Assembly: GCA_037139195.1 (NCBI GenBank)
Contig: JBAXGW010000003.1
Span: 1-64,000, forward strand
Direction: 5' to 3'
From: JBAXGW01 sp037139195
Lineage (GTDB): Bacteria; Bacteroidota; Bacteroidia; Bacteroidales; JAHJDW01
Length of the DNA stretch: 64,000 nucleotides
Positions 8,679-17,116 of the stretch are shown here, one piece after another. A program made the translations under genes and the position numbers. Below the pieces are notes generated by a model. It was not told the origin of the DNA, did not search any database, and saw nothing but the letters and a program-made list of their open reading frames with translations. The stretch's first letter is position 1. Each line of letters opens with the position of its first letter.

Positions 8679-9506
8679 TTACTCAGACATAATTGTTGCT
8701 TCCGCCATAACTTCATCATATAAATCCGAATAATTATCAATGTATTCGTCGCTTGATTGATATTTTAAAACAGGCTTGTCAAATTTATTCAAATAACTTA
8801 TTATTTCTGGATTTACCTTTTCTTGCCCAATAATTACAGCATCAGAGTAATCTATTGCATTTTTAGTTACTGAAACAAAGTCAGAATTTTTATAATTAGC
8901 TAAATCATCCATTGAAACTCCATCAACCCAAATCTTTTTATCAAAGTCTTTTTCAAGTGGCTTTGTAAAATCGTCGTTGTAAACCGAATAAACAATTTTA
9001 GTGTTTTGGAAAAGAGGATTGTCGCGATATGCATTTTTTACATAAAACGGAATTAAACTACTAAGCCAACCATGGCAATGAATAATATCTGGAGCCCATC
9101 CTAATTTTTTAACCGTTTCAAGTACTCCTCTTGAATAAAAAACAGCTCTTTCATCATTGTCTTTAAAAAACTCATTGTTTTTATCGTGAAGAATATACTT
9201 TCTTTGAAAATAATCTTCATTGTCAATAAAATATATTTGAAGACGCGCTGCTTGAACAGAAGCTACTTTGATAATCAGCGGATGATCAGTATCATCAATA
9301 ATAATATTCATTCCCGATAGACGAATTACCTCATGTAATTGGTTTCTGCGTTCATTAATACAACCAAAACGCGGCATGAATGTTCTTATTTCTTTTCCTC
9401 TTTCTTGAATTCCTTGTGGAAGGTGTCTACCAATATTTGCAAGATGACTGTCGGGTAAATACGGTGTTATTTCTTGAAATACAAATAATACTTTGGCTTT
9501 TGTCAT
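8679..9506 (-). CDS. Short glycogen/starch-synthase-like protein (GT5 N-terminal domain only, degenerate)
   Basis: This 275-residue protein matches the N-terminal Rossmann domain of GT5 glycogen synthases: it begins KVLFVFQEITPY, has HLPQGIQERGKEIRTFMPR, and IIHCHGWLSSL corresponds to the conserved D-x-x-HxHDWxT region. A full GlgA is about 470-500 residues; the C-terminal GT-B domain is absent. The K-x-G-G-L motif that binds ADP-glucose is replaced by DSHLANIG, so glycogen synthesis is unlikely. It heads a leftward operon with the DUF4270 gene and glmS, with a consensus promoter upstream. Databases commonly label such proteins glycogen synthase; a regulatory, sugar-binding or structural role is a guess. 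Confidence 0.75.
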   Translation of the reverse strand: MTKAKVLFVFQEITPYLPDSHLANIGRHLPQGIQERGKEIRTFMPRFGCINERRNQLHEVIRLSGMNIIIDDTDHPLIIKVASVQAARLQIYFIDNEDYFQRKYILHDKNNEFFKDNDERAVFYSRGVLETVKKLGWAPDIIHCHGWLSSLIPFYVKNAYRDNPLFQNTKIVYSVYNDDFTKPLEKDFDKKIWVDGVSMDDLANYKNSDFVSVTKNAIDYSDAVIIGQEKVNPEIISYLNKFDKPVLKYQSSDEYIDNYSDLYDEVMAEATIMSE

Positions 9507-9543
9507 ATCTGGGTCGAAAATATTTTGGCACTGTTTAATTATG

Positions 9544-9574
9544 CAAAGTTATAAAAAAAATAGCAAATAATCAA
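9544..9574 (-). promoter_or_regulatory. Bacteroidota-type promoter of the glgA-like/DUF4270/glmS operon
   Basis: On the leftward strand TAACTTTG (9544-9551) fits the -7 consensus TAnnTTTG. TTG at 9572-9574 lies 20 bases upstream, as expected for the -33 element. Transcription would start about 30 bases before the ATG at 9506. Confidence 0.65.
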
Positions 9575-9663
9575 GTATTTATGTTTAGCTTTGCTCCTTA
9601 AAATTAGAAATGTTGACTATTGAACGGTTAAACCTTTGATTTATTGCATGAAATAATTTTTAA

Positions 9664-10506
9664 ATGGAGATTTTTTATAGAATAGCTGAGCTTAAAGACT
9701 TTATAAGCGAAGCAAAGAAAAAAAATAAAATTATCGGATTTGTCCCTACAATGGGAGCTCTTCATAAAGGACATTTGTCTTTAGTAAGTAAATCCAATTC
9801 TGAATGCGACATTACTATTGCTAGTATTTTTGTCAACCCAATTCAGTTCAACGATAAAAAAGATTTTGAAAAGTATCCTCGTACCAACGACAGCGATATA
9901 TTTTTACTGAAACACGCTGAATGTGATGCTGTTTTTATTCCATCGGTTAACGAAATGTATCCAGAAGAAGTTAATATGGTTTATAATTTCGGTATTTTAG
10001 AAAACGTTATGGAAGGACGCTTTCGCCCTGGACACTTTAATGGAGTTGCAATTGTTGTAAAAAGATTATTTGAGTTAGTTCCTGCCGATAAATCCTTTTT
10101 TGGCGAAAAAGATTTTCAACAACTTTTAATCATTAAAGACCTTGTTAAACAACTTAACTTGAAAATGGAAATCATTGGCTGCCCTATAGTTCGTGAGCCC
10201 GACGGTTTAGCAATGAGTTCTAGAAATGTTAGATTAAGTGAAGATGAACGAAAAGAAGCTTCAAACATCAATAAAATATTGTCCGAAGCAAAAGGTAAAT
10301 ACAAAAATCTTGATATAAATTTGCTCAAAGCTGAAGTTGAAAGCAAAATATCTTCATTCCCAAAAATGAAACTCGATTATTTTGAAATTGTTAACAGAAA
10401 TACACTCGAACCAGTTGAAAATTGGGATGATTACGAAGAACTAATTGAATGTATTGCAGTTTTTGTAGGCGAAGTAAGATTAATTGATAATATGTTTATC
10501 AAATAA
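9664..10506 (+). CDS. panC: Pantothenate synthetase
   Basis: PanC condenses pantoate and beta-alanine with ATP, the last step of vitamin B5 synthesis. At 280 residues it has normal length. PTMGALHKGHLSLV carries the nucleotidyltransferase HxGH at residues 34-37. GVAIVVKRLF, FGEKDFQQL and MSSRNVRLS are the conserved pantoate- and ATP-binding segments. It is followed 36 bases later by panD, which supplies its beta-alanine, so the pathway logic supports the call. It is divergent from the glycogen-synthase-like gene. I see no clear -7 element immediately before the ATG. Confidence 0.97.
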   Translation: MEIFYRIAELKDFISEAKKKNKIIGFVPTMGALHKGHLSLVSKSNSECDITIASIFVNPIQFNDKKDFEKYPRTNDSDIFLLKHAECDAVFIPSVNEMYPEEVNMVYNFGILENVMEGRFRPGHFNGVAIVVKRLFELVPADKSFFGEKDFQQLLIIKDLVKQLNLKMEIIGCPIVREPDGLAMSSRNVRLSEDERKEASNINKILSEAKGKYKNLDINLLKAEVESKISSFPKMKLDYFEIVNRNTLEPVENWDDYEELIECIAVFVGEVRLIDNMFIK

Positions 10507-10512
10507 TTTATT

Positions 10513-10520
10513 TAAATTTG
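10513..10520 (+). promoter_or_regulatory. -7 element of a panD promoter
   Basis: TAAATTTG fits TAnnTTTG and lies in the 36-base gap between panC and panD, 22 bases before the panD ATG. No well-spaced -33 TTTG is visible (a TTG at 10484 is 26 bases away), so it may be a weak internal promoter allowing extra panD expression. Confidence 0.45.
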
Positions 10521-10542
10521 CAATCGAAAACAGATAACAATT

Positions 10543-10893
10543 ATGCAAATACAAGTTTTAAAATCTAAAATACACCGAGTTAAAGTAACCGAAGCTAGCC
10601 TAAATTATATTGGTAGCATTACAATAGATGAAAATTTAATGGATGCGGTTAATCTAATCGAAAACGAAAAAGTTCATGTTGTAAATGTTAATAATGGCGA
10701 ACGTGTGGAAACTTATGTTATTAAAGGAGAAAGAGGTTCGAACGTTATTTGCATGAATGGTCCTGCTGCAAGAAAATTTATGGTTGACGATGTTGTTATA
10801 ATTATGTCGTATGCAACTATGGACTTTGAAGAAGCGAAAAAGTTTCAGCCAATTATTGTTTTCCCAAATGCTGACAACAGCCTGACAAAATAA
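10543..10893 (+). CDS. panD: Aspartate 1-decarboxylase (pyruvoyl enzyme precursor)
   Basis: PanD makes beta-alanine from aspartate. The 116-residue proenzyme has the self-cleavage site Gly24-Ser25 in YIGSITID; Ser25 becomes the pyruvoyl cofactor. YVIKGERGS and CMNGPAAR are the conserved active-site and oxyanion segments. It sits directly after panC. Length and motifs are fully normal; no PanZ-type maturation factor is visible nearby. Confidence 0.97.
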   Translation: MQIQVLKSKIHRVKVTEASLNYIGSITIDENLMDAVNLIENEKVHVVNVNNGERVETYVIKGERGSNVICMNGPAARKFMVDDVVIIMSYATMDFEEAKKFQPIIVFPNADNSLTK

Positions 10894-10902
10894 CCCTACT
10901 AA

Positions 10903-11904
10903 TTGAAGAAAATACTTTTTAACATACTGAAATTTTCATTATTCCTATCTATTGGAATTTTTTTTATTTGGCTTTCGGTAAGAAAACTCAGTAGTGATGA
11001 TATACAGCACATACTTGATACTCGCCATAATGTTAATTATTTTTGGATTTCCGCTGCAGTTATTTCAGGAATCTTAAGCCATATTTTTCGAACTCTCAGA
11101 TGGATACAATTACTTGAAACTTTAGGCAAAAAGCCTCGATTTATCAATACCCTTGGAGCTGTTTTTATTGGTTACTTCGCGAATTTAGCTATTCCCAGAC
11201 TTGGAGAAGCTTCAAGATGTGGAGTTTTGACAAAATTTGAAGACATTCCATTTAACAAATCATTTGGAACAGTAATAACAGAGCGTCTTATCGACATGCT
11301 TTGTTTTGTAATTGTATTCTTTTTAACGTTACTTTTCGAATTTAAATTGTTGTATAATCTTTTTAATCAATATGTTTTAATTCCAATAGCCGAAAAATTT
11401 AATGCTGGTGGCACTTTAACTCTTGTGCTTTTGTTAGGTTTGTTATTGCTTTTAGGACTGATTGCTTTTGTTTTAGTTAAAAAATATTTGAGAAATTTAT
11501 ACGATAAATTATTTGATTTTATAAAAGGACTAACCGAGGGATTAAAATCTCTTTTTGTAATAAAACGACCATTTTTATTTCTTTCATATACCTTTGGAAT
11601 ATGGTTTATGTATTTTTTAATGGCCTATTTTAGTTTAATTTGTTTACCCGAAACTAGACACTTGGGTTTAACCGCTGGACTTGCAGTTCTAGCGTTTGGA
11701 TCTATCGGAATTATGGTTTCTGCTGGCGGAATTGGCGCTTACCCCTATTTTACAAAAATCACTTTACTCCTATTTCTTATTCCCGAAAATATTGGACTTG
11801 CGGTAGGCTGGGTTTCATGGTCATTACAAACCATTATATTGATAATATTTGGAATTATTGCTTTAATTGTTTTGCCAATGATTAACAATACTAACAAAGT
11901 ATAA
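10903..11904 (+). CDS. YbhN/UPF0104-type membrane protein (LPG synthase TM-domain family)
   Basis: This 333-residue polytopic protein has about eight hydrophobic segments, starting at residues 8-24, with the family motif RTLRWIQLL in the first loop and FIGYFANLAIPRLGEASRCGVL matching the conserved PARxGE-like region. The family corresponds to the flippase half of MprF/lysylphosphatidylglycerol synthase; stand-alone members have no synthase domain, and none is present here. The start is TTG, nine bases after the panD stop. The next gene follows after one base, so it belongs to the panC-panD operon. Substrate unknown; a lipid flipping role is inferred from the family. Confidence 0.8.
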   Translation: MKKILFNILKFSLFLSIGIFFIWLSVRKLSSDDIQHILDTRHNVNYFWISAAVISGILSHIFRTLRWIQLLETLGKKPRFINTLGAVFIGYFANLAIPRLGEASRCGVLTKFEDIPFNKSFGTVITERLIDMLCFVIVFFLTLLFEFKLLYNLFNQYVLIPIAEKFNAGGTLTLVLLLGLLLLLGLIAFVLVKKYLRNLYDKLFDFIKGLTEGLKSLFVIKRPFLFLSYTFGIWFMYFLMAYFSLICLPETRHLGLTAGLAVLAFGSIGIMVSAGGIGAYPYFTKITLLLFLIPENIGLAVGWVSWSLQTIILIIFGIIALIVLPMINNTNKV

Positions 11905-11905
11905 G

Positions 11906-12397
11906 ATGAGCAAATTTGATATTATTCAATCAAAAATCTTTAGTAACAAAGAATCTTTAGAATTTAATCAAAAACTAGCTTTTTGGAATTTCAAAAACAA
12001 AAAAATAGTTTTTACTAATGGTTGTTTTGATGTTTTACATGTTGGGCATATTAAATATCTTGCTAAAGCTGCCGACTTAGGTAGCATATTAATAGTTGGA
12101 GTTAATACCGACAATTCAGTTAAACGATTAAAAGGCGAATCCCGTCCAATAAACAATCAAGATGCACGTTCAACAGTACTTGCAGCACTTTCATTTGTTG
12201 ATGCCATCGTGTTTTTTGAAGAAGATACTCCTTATAATTTGATAAAGCTTGTTCAACCCGATATTTTGGTAAAAGGAAGTGATTATAAACCAGAAGATAT
12301 TGTAGGATACGATATTGTAAAAAACAAAGGCGGCGATATTATTACCATCGATTTTGTGGAAGGTTATTCTTCAAGTAACATAATTAGCAAAATGTAA
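11906..12397 (+). CDS. hldE (C-terminal domain type, rfaE2): D-glycero-beta-D-manno-heptose 1-phosphate adenylyltransferase
   Basis: This 163-residue stand-alone nucleotidyltransferase corresponds to the C-terminal domain of HldE. FTNGCFDVLHVGH carries the HxGH motif at residues 45-48, followed by VGVNTDNSVKRLKG, RPI--Q-AR, LVKGSDY and a final GYSSSNIISK, all typical of RfaE2. It activates heptose-1-phosphate for ADP-heptose synthesis in LPS inner core formation. The kinase half is not in the window. It is the last gene of the panC-panD unit, one base after the membrane protein. A glycerol-3-phosphate cytidylyltransferase is a less likely alternative, given the GESRPI and GYSSS motifs. Confidence 0.9.
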   Translation: MSKFDIIQSKIFSNKESLEFNQKLAFWNFKNKKIVFTNGCFDVLHVGHIKYLAKAADLGSILIVGVNTDNSVKRLKGESRPINNQDARSTVLAALSFVDAIVFFEEDTPYNLIKLVQPDILVKGSDYKPEDIVGYDIVKNKGGDIITIDFVEGYSSSNIISKM

Positions 12398-12578
12398 ACT
12401 CCATATTCTTTCCTCTTTTACATCTTCAAAATTATTCCAATTTTTTTTCCGTCGCCTAATATTAATTTTTCATTGTTTATCTAAAAGTTTGACCGATAAA
12501 AATTTTATTCTTTTTAAAAAAAATTAAGTGCTTTTTTTTAAACGTCTAATTGCATTACAAAAGATTTTAATTTATCAG

Positions 12579-12586
12579 TATATTTG
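12579..12586 (+). promoter_or_regulatory. -7 promoter element before lysS
   Basis: TATATTTG is an exact TAnnTTTG match, 24 bases before the ATG at 12611. It overlaps an in-frame TTG at 12584, which shows that this TTG cannot be the translation start. A good -33 element is not visible at the usual spacing. Confidence 0.65.
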
Positions 12587-12610
12587 CAAAAAATACGAAA
12601 ACAATATTAT

Positions 12611-14335
12611 ATGCAAATTGAACTTAGCGAACAAGAACTTTTTCGACGCAAATCGTTGGAAGAATTAGAACAGCTTGGCATTAATCCTTATCCTGCTGCT
12701 ACTTACGAAGTAAATGTTAACTCCCAAGAAATTCTTGATAAGTTTCCTGCTGACAATACTCTTTTTCAAAATGTAAGTATTGCCGGAAGAATTATGAATC
12801 GTAGAATTATGGGGAATGCTTCTTTTGTTGAACTACAAGATTCAACAGGACGCATCCAATTATATTTTAAACGCGATGATATTTGCCCTGAAGAAGATAA
12901 AACACTCTATAATACAGTATTTAAAAAATTATTAGATATTGGCGACATAATTGGAGCTACTGGATATGTTTTTACTACTCAGATGGGAGAAACAACAATC
13001 CATGTTAAAGAATTTACAATTTTAAGTAAATCTATTAAACCACTTCCTGTTGTTAAAGAAAAAGAAGGCAAAACCTACGATGCATTCACTGATCCAGAAC
13101 AACGCTATCGCCAACGTTACATCGACCTAATTGTAAATCCTCACGTTCGTGAAGCTTTTACGAAAAGAACTCGTTTAACTAATACAATGCGTAGTTTCCT
13201 TGGTGAAAAAGGATATTTAGAAGTTGAAACTCCTATTCTTCAACCTTTATATGGTGGTGCAGCAGCTCGTCCTTTCAAAACACATCATAATAGTTTAGAT
13301 ACCACTTTATATCTTCGAATTGCAAACGAATTATACCTAAAACGCCTTATCGTTGGCGGATATGATGGCGTATTTGAATTTGCGAAAGATTTCCGCAACG
13401 AAGGCATGGATCGATTCCATAATCCTGAATTTACTCAAATGGAACTTTATGTTGCTTATAAAGATTATAATTGGATGATGGAATTGGTTGAAGAAATGGT
13501 AGAACGCATTGCACTTGAACTTCATGGAACTACCGAAGTAAAAGTTGGCGAAAATATTATTAATTTCCAACGTCCTTGGAAACGCTTTACCATGTACGAA
13601 GCTATTCATCACTTTACAGGAATAGATATTTCTGAAATGACAGAAGCTCAAATGGCAGATACAGCTAAGAAATTAGGTATTGATGTTGATGAATCGATGG
13701 GAAGAGGAAAGCTTATCGACGAAATTTTTGGTGAAACTTGCGAGGCTAAGCTAATTCAACCAACATTCATTACCGATTATCCTGTGGAAATGTCGCCTTT
13801 AGCTAAAAAACATAGAAGTAAAGCTGGATTAGTTGAGCGTTTTGAAGCAGTTTGTAACGGCAAAGAAATATGCAACGCTTACTCTGAGCTAAACGACCCA
13901 ATCGATCAAAGAAAACGTTTCGAAGAACAATTAGAACTTGGGAAACGCGGCGACGAAGAAGCAATGATGCTTGACGAAGACTTTTTAAATGCTATAGAAA
14001 TAGGAATGCCGCCTACTGCAGGTTTAGGTATTGGAATAGACCGTTTGGCTATGATTATGACCAACTCTCAATCTATTCAAGATGTATTATTCTTCCCACA
14101 GATGAAGCCTAAAAAAGCTGCTGCAGTTTCAACAAGTGATGATTTCGAAAAACTAGGTATTTCTTCTGTTTGGGTTCCTGCAATTCAGAAAGCTGGATTT
14201 ATGAAACCTGAAGATTTGAAAGAAGCCAATGCAAATAAATTGTTCAATGATTTGTGCGGACTCCGTAAAAAACTAAAAATGGATGTAAGTGCTCCAATTT
14301 TAGATGATGTTAAAAGCTGGATTAGTAAAGCTTAA
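12611..14335 (+). CDS. lysS: Lysyl-tRNA synthetase (class II)
   Basis: LysS charges tRNA-Lys. The ATG at 12611 gives 574 residues, the usual length in Bacteroidota; an in-frame TTG at 12584 lies inside the promoter element. The OB-fold anticodon-binding domain covers ~50-150 (AGRIMNRRIMG, FVELQDSTGRIQLY). The catalytic domain has class II motif 1 near EVETPILQP, motif 2 at FRNEGMDRFHNPEFTQ-E, and motif 3 at GLGIGIDRLAM. The C-terminal ~70 residues after motif 3 are an extension also seen in relatives. It is a monocistronic gene followed by a strong hairpin terminator. Confidence 0.97.
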   Translation: MQIELSEQELFRRKSLEELEQLGINPYPAATYEVNVNSQEILDKFPADNTLFQNVSIAGRIMNRRIMGNASFVELQDSTGRIQLYFKRDDICPEEDKTLYNTVFKKLLDIGDIIGATGYVFTTQMGETTIHVKEFTILSKSIKPLPVVKEKEGKTYDAFTDPEQRYRQRYIDLIVNPHVREAFTKRTRLTNTMRSFLGEKGYLEVETPILQPLYGGAAARPFKTHHNSLDTTLYLRIANELYLKRLIVGGYDGVFEFAKDFRNEGMDRFHNPEFTQMELYVAYKDYNWMMELVEEMVERIALELHGTTEVKVGENIINFQRPWKRFTMYEAIHHFTGIDISEMTEAQMADTAKKLGIDVDESMGRGKLIDEIFGETCEAKLIQPTFITDYPVEMSPLAKKHRSKAGLVERFEAVCNGKEICNAYSELNDPIDQRKRFEEQLELGKRGDEEAMMLDEDFLNAIEIGMPPTAGLGIGIDRLAMIMTNSQSIQDVLFFPQMKPKKAAAVSTSDDFEKLGISSVWVPAIQKAGFMKPEDLKEANANKLFNDLCGLRKKLKMDVSAPILDDVKSWISKA

Positions 14336-14351
14336 TTATATAGGTATATAT

Positions 14352-14397
14352 AAACTCAAGTATAGCCTATAAACAAGGCTGTGCTTGAGTTTTTTTA
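14352..14397 (+). terminator. Terminator after lysS
   Basis: AAACTCAAG (14352-14360) pairs with CTTGAGTTT (14384-14392), with an inner AGCC/GGCT stem, followed by a T-run to 14396. It lies in the convergent gap between lysS and the LRR gene. The T-run favours termination of lysS. Confidence 0.85.
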
Positions 14398-14401
14398 AAC
14401 A

Positions 14402-15001
14402 CTATTTCCCGCAATTACAACCTTGTGAAAATAGAATTTTAACATTCGGCATTAATAATTCAAGTTCTTCTTTTTCGCTGTCGTATAAATTTATAACTCG
14501 CAAATCTAAATATCTTAAATTTTTAAGTTTGCCCATTTCCTTTGGGAAGACAGAAAGTTCATTTCCCCACATATCAAGGAAGACCAAAGTTTCCATTCCT
14601 TCAATTTCCTTTGGAATCTCAACAATTTTGTTTTCAAATATTATTAAGTGCTTTAAATGCTTTAACTTACAAATAGCTTTAGGGAAAGCGATAAAATTGT
14701 TTTTGGAAAGATCAAGGCGTTCAAGATTTTTAAGAGTTACAATGCTATCTGGAATTGTTGTGAGTCTATTTTTACTTAAATCTAATTCTTGAATATTTTT
14801 AAATAAAAAAATTTCCTTGGGCAAAATAGTAAGTTTTGACTTTCTTAAACTAAGTTTAATAACTTTTTCGGGTTCTTTAATTGCTTCTTCAATTGATGTA
14901 TACTCATAAGCAAATTGCAATCTTGCCGAATCAAGTTTTTGAGAAAAGCTTGAAATTGTAGTTAATAAAAAAGCTCCTATTAACGTAATATTTTTAAACA
15001 T
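14402..15001 (-). CDS. Secreted leucine-rich repeat protein
   Basis: This 199-residue protein has a signal peptide (MFKNITLIGAFLLTTISSFSQ) and then about six LRR units of the bacterial ~23-residue type between residues ~45 and 185, with the pattern LxxLxLxxNxLxxIPxxI (NIQELDLSKNRLTTIPDSI, NLERLDLSKNNFIAFPKAI). It ends in GCNCGK, a Cys-pair tail. The ATG overlaps the 3' end of ribF by 22 bases, so the genes are co-transcribed and probably translationally coupled. LRR solenoids mediate protein binding; the partner is unknown, and no sorting domain or lipobox is seen, so a periplasmic location is most likely. Confidence 0.85.
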   Translation of the reverse strand: MFKNITLIGAFLLTTISSFSQKLDSARLQFAYEYTSIEEAIKEPEKVIKLSLRKSKLTILPKEIFLFKNIQELDLSKNRLTTIPDSIVTLKNLERLDLSKNNFIAFPKAICKLKHLKHLIIFENKIVEIPKEIEGMETLVFLDMWGNELSVFPKEMGKLKNLRYLDLRVINLYDSEKEELELLMPNVKILFSQGCNCGK

Positions 15002-15906
15002 AATTCTTTGTCTTTATGTAAATGTTGTGTTAATTCTTCAAGTCCCGAAAATTTCAATTCATCTCGCATTCTTTCAACAAAAAATACGCATATTTCTTTT
15101 TTATAAATCTCTTCTGAAAAGTCAAAAATATTTACTTCTATTGTCTTTTCCGATTCTCCAATTGTTGGACGAATTCCAACATTAAGCATTCCCTTGAGTA
15201 ATTGGTCTTTATATTTCACAAGTACCGCATAAACGCCATTAGCAGGAAGTAATTTTAATTTTTCATCAAAATTTACATTTGCAGTAGGGTATCCAATGGT
15301 ATTGCCTATTCTATTTCCTTTAATAATCTTCCCCACAATAAAATATTCATGACCAAGGTACTGTTTGGCTAGGGTTACATTTCCTTCATTAAGTGCTTCT
15401 CTAACTTTAGTAGAACTAACTGCAATATTTTGCATGTCTAAAGCGGGTATTTGTTCAACATTAAACTTAAGTTCTTTCGACAACACCAACAATTGCTCAT
15501 AATTTCCTTCTCGCTCTTTTCCAAATTGATGATCATAGCCTATTACTAAAGTATGAGTTTTAAATAATTTGCAGATATAATCTTCAACAAATTGTTTATA
15601 TGAAATTTGAGAGAATTCATTAGTAAAAGGCAAAATTACTAAATGGTCTATTCCTAAATTTTGAAGCATAAAAAACTTTTCTTTTTGCGAAGTAATTAAT
15701 TGTATGCTTTTACTATTAGGATTTAAAACAGTTCTGGGGTGTGGAAAAAAAGAAATAATAACGCTTTCGCCATTAATTTCTTTTGCTTTCTCAACCAGAG
15801 TGCTAGCAATTTTTTTATGTCCTAAATGAACACCATCAAAAGCCCCAACTGTTACAACAGGGTTTTTGAAATTAAATTTTTTGCTTATGTTATAATGAAG
15901 TTTCAA
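14980..15906 (-). CDS. ribF: Bifunctional riboflavin kinase / FAD synthetase
   Basis: RibF phosphorylates riboflavin to FMN and adenylates it to FAD. The N-terminal nucleotidyltransferase domain (to ~180) shows VTVGAFDGVHLGHKKI with HxGH, FFPHPRTVL, and the SSTKVREAL signature. The riboflavin kinase domain follows with GNTIGYPTANV and GVYAVLV--- GMLNVGIRPT. I chose the TTG at 15906 (308 residues, beginning LKLHYNISKKF as in homologues). An earlier in-frame TTG at 15930 lies inside a TAnnTTTG element and is unlikely to be translated. No ATG is available before the conserved domain. It overlaps the LRR gene by 22 bases. Confidence 0.93.
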   Translation of the reverse strand: MKLHYNISKKFNFKNPVVTVGAFDGVHLGHKKIASTLVEKAKEINGESVIISFFPHPRTVLNPNSKSIQLITSQKEKFFMLQNLGIDHLVILPFTNEFSQISYKQFVEDYICKLFKTHTLVIGYDHQFGKEREGNYEQLLVLSKELKFNVEQIPALDMQNIAVSSTKVREALNEGNVTLAKQYLGHEYFIVGKIIKGNRIGNTIGYPTANVNFDEKLKLLPANGVYAVLVKYKDQLLKGMLNVGIRPTIGESEKTIEVNIFDFSEEIYKKEICVFFVERMRDELKFSGLEELTQHLHKDKELCLKILR

Positions 15907-15927
15907 TATATGTGTATTTTGATAACT

Positions 15928-15935
15928 CAAAAATA
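15928..15935 (-). promoter_or_regulatory. -7 promoter element before ribF
   Basis: On the leftward strand TATTTTTG matches TAnnTTTG and overlaps the in-frame TTG at 15930. Transcription from it would leave a leader of about 15 bases before the TTG at 15906. No convincing -33 TTTG is present. Confidence 0.45.
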
Positions 15936-16103
15936 GGAAATATTTCGAAAACTATTATGGTTTTTGAAATAAATGATTTTTTATAATTTCGCTAGTTCGA
16001 AATTTTCTAAAAAAAGTAAATCAAAATATAAATAAATTCTTCTTTTTTGTATAAAAACACAAATAAAATAATAAACAAAAGTGTCCGTTTAATGAAATAA
16101 CAT

Positions 16104-16111
16104 TAAATTTG
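16104..16111 (+). promoter_or_regulatory. -7 promoter element before the coiled-coil gene pair
   Basis: TAAATTTG is an exact TAnnTTTG match 46 bases before the ATG at 16158, in an AT-rich 250-base divergent gap. A -33 element is not obvious (only GTTT at 16087-16090). Confidence 0.5.
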
Positions 16112-16157
16112 CACAAAATAACAAAATCAAATAACAAAATAATAATTAATTGATTGT

Positions 16158-17060
16158 ATGGACAATAGAAAAACACTCAACTTTTTAATAATATTAAATG
16201 TTGTATTAATCTTAGTTAGCGGACTGCTTGCATGGAAATTATACAGTACAAAAACCGAAATTAGAATTATTCAAGAACAAAAAGAAGAATCAAGTGCCGA
16301 CAGAGATGTTTTAAAATCAGAATTAGATTCATTAGTTGCCGAACACAATAAATTAAAGGATCAATACGGAAATTTAAATAAAAAATTAGTTGGGAAAGAC
16401 AGTTTAATACAGGCTCAAATTAATGAAATTAATGTTCTTATTAGCAACAAAGTTGATTTGAATAGAATTAGAAAAAAAATGGACGCATTAAGAAGAATAA
16501 CTCAAAATTATGTTCATCAAATCGATTCATTATTTGTAGTTAACAAGACATTGAAAGACGAAAACGTAAAGATTAAAACCGATTATGAATCTGTTCAAAC
16601 CCGAAATAGTGAATTAACAAAAGCAAAAGATGAGTTAACAGAAAAGGTTACTACCGCTGCTGTTCTTAGAGCCTTTAAAATTACCGGAAAAGGTATTAAA
16701 ACAAAAAAACGCGGAACAGTAGAAGAAGCTGCAAGTAAAGCCAAAAAAGTAGAAAAAATTAAAATATCATTTACTTTACTCGAGAATAGTTTGCTCGAAG
16801 CAGGCGACAGAAATATTTATATCAGAATTGCTGGTCCTGATGAAAAAATACTCTCAGTAAGCGATTTAGATTCTTATTCTTTTGAAAACAATGGCGAACG
16901 CCTTCAATATTCTTTAAAAGAAGTTGTAAACTACGATAAGAAAAATCAAGAAGTAACTGTTTATTGGACACAAAGCACAGAATATAAAACAGGTTCGTAT
17001 ACAATAGACGTTTTTACAGACAATCAACACCTTGGTAGTGGAGGATTTTCTTTAGAATAA
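16158..17060 (+). CDS. Membrane-anchored coiled-coil protein with C-terminal beta-sandwich (paralog 1)
   Basis: I do not recognise a named family. The 300-residue protein has one N-terminal membrane segment (residues ~8-27, LNFLIILNVVLILVSGLLAW), then ~150 residues of heptad-rich coiled coil (35-175). A Lys-rich linker (~180-200) follows, and a C-terminal ~100-residue domain that looks like an Ig-type sandwich: IYIRIAGPD, EVTVYWTQS, GSYTIDVF, LGSGGFSLE. The topology predicts a short cytoplasmic tail and a rod projecting the terminal domain into the periplasm. It is followed after 56 bases by a paralog with the same architecture and aligned motifs (VLRAFKI/VLKAYDI; KKVEKIKISF/KKVDKIRTCF). It may form hetero-oligomers with its neighbour; this is inference. 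Confidence 0.75.
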   Translation: MDNRKTLNFLIILNVVLILVSGLLAWKLYSTKTEIRIIQEQKEESSADRDVLKSELDSLVAEHNKLKDQYGNLNKKLVGKDSLIQAQINEINVLISNKVDLNRIRKKMDALRRITQNYVHQIDSLFVVNKTLKDENVKIKTDYESVQTRNSELTKAKDELTEKVTTAAVLRAFKITGKGIKTKKRGTVEEAASKAKKVEKIKISFTLLENSLLEAGDRNIYIRIAGPDEKILSVSDLDSYSFENNGERLQYSLKEVVNYDKKNQEVTVYWTQSTEYKTGSYTIDVFTDNQHLGSGGFSLE

Positions 17061-17116
17061 ACATTATCTAGGCTTAATAATCACAAGTTCGAATTATAAA
17101 TTTAATTTAATATTTT

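Noticed and set aside
13337..13651. 104-codon leftward frame inside lysS
   Set aside because: It is antisense to the conserved catalytic core of lysS and has no family features.
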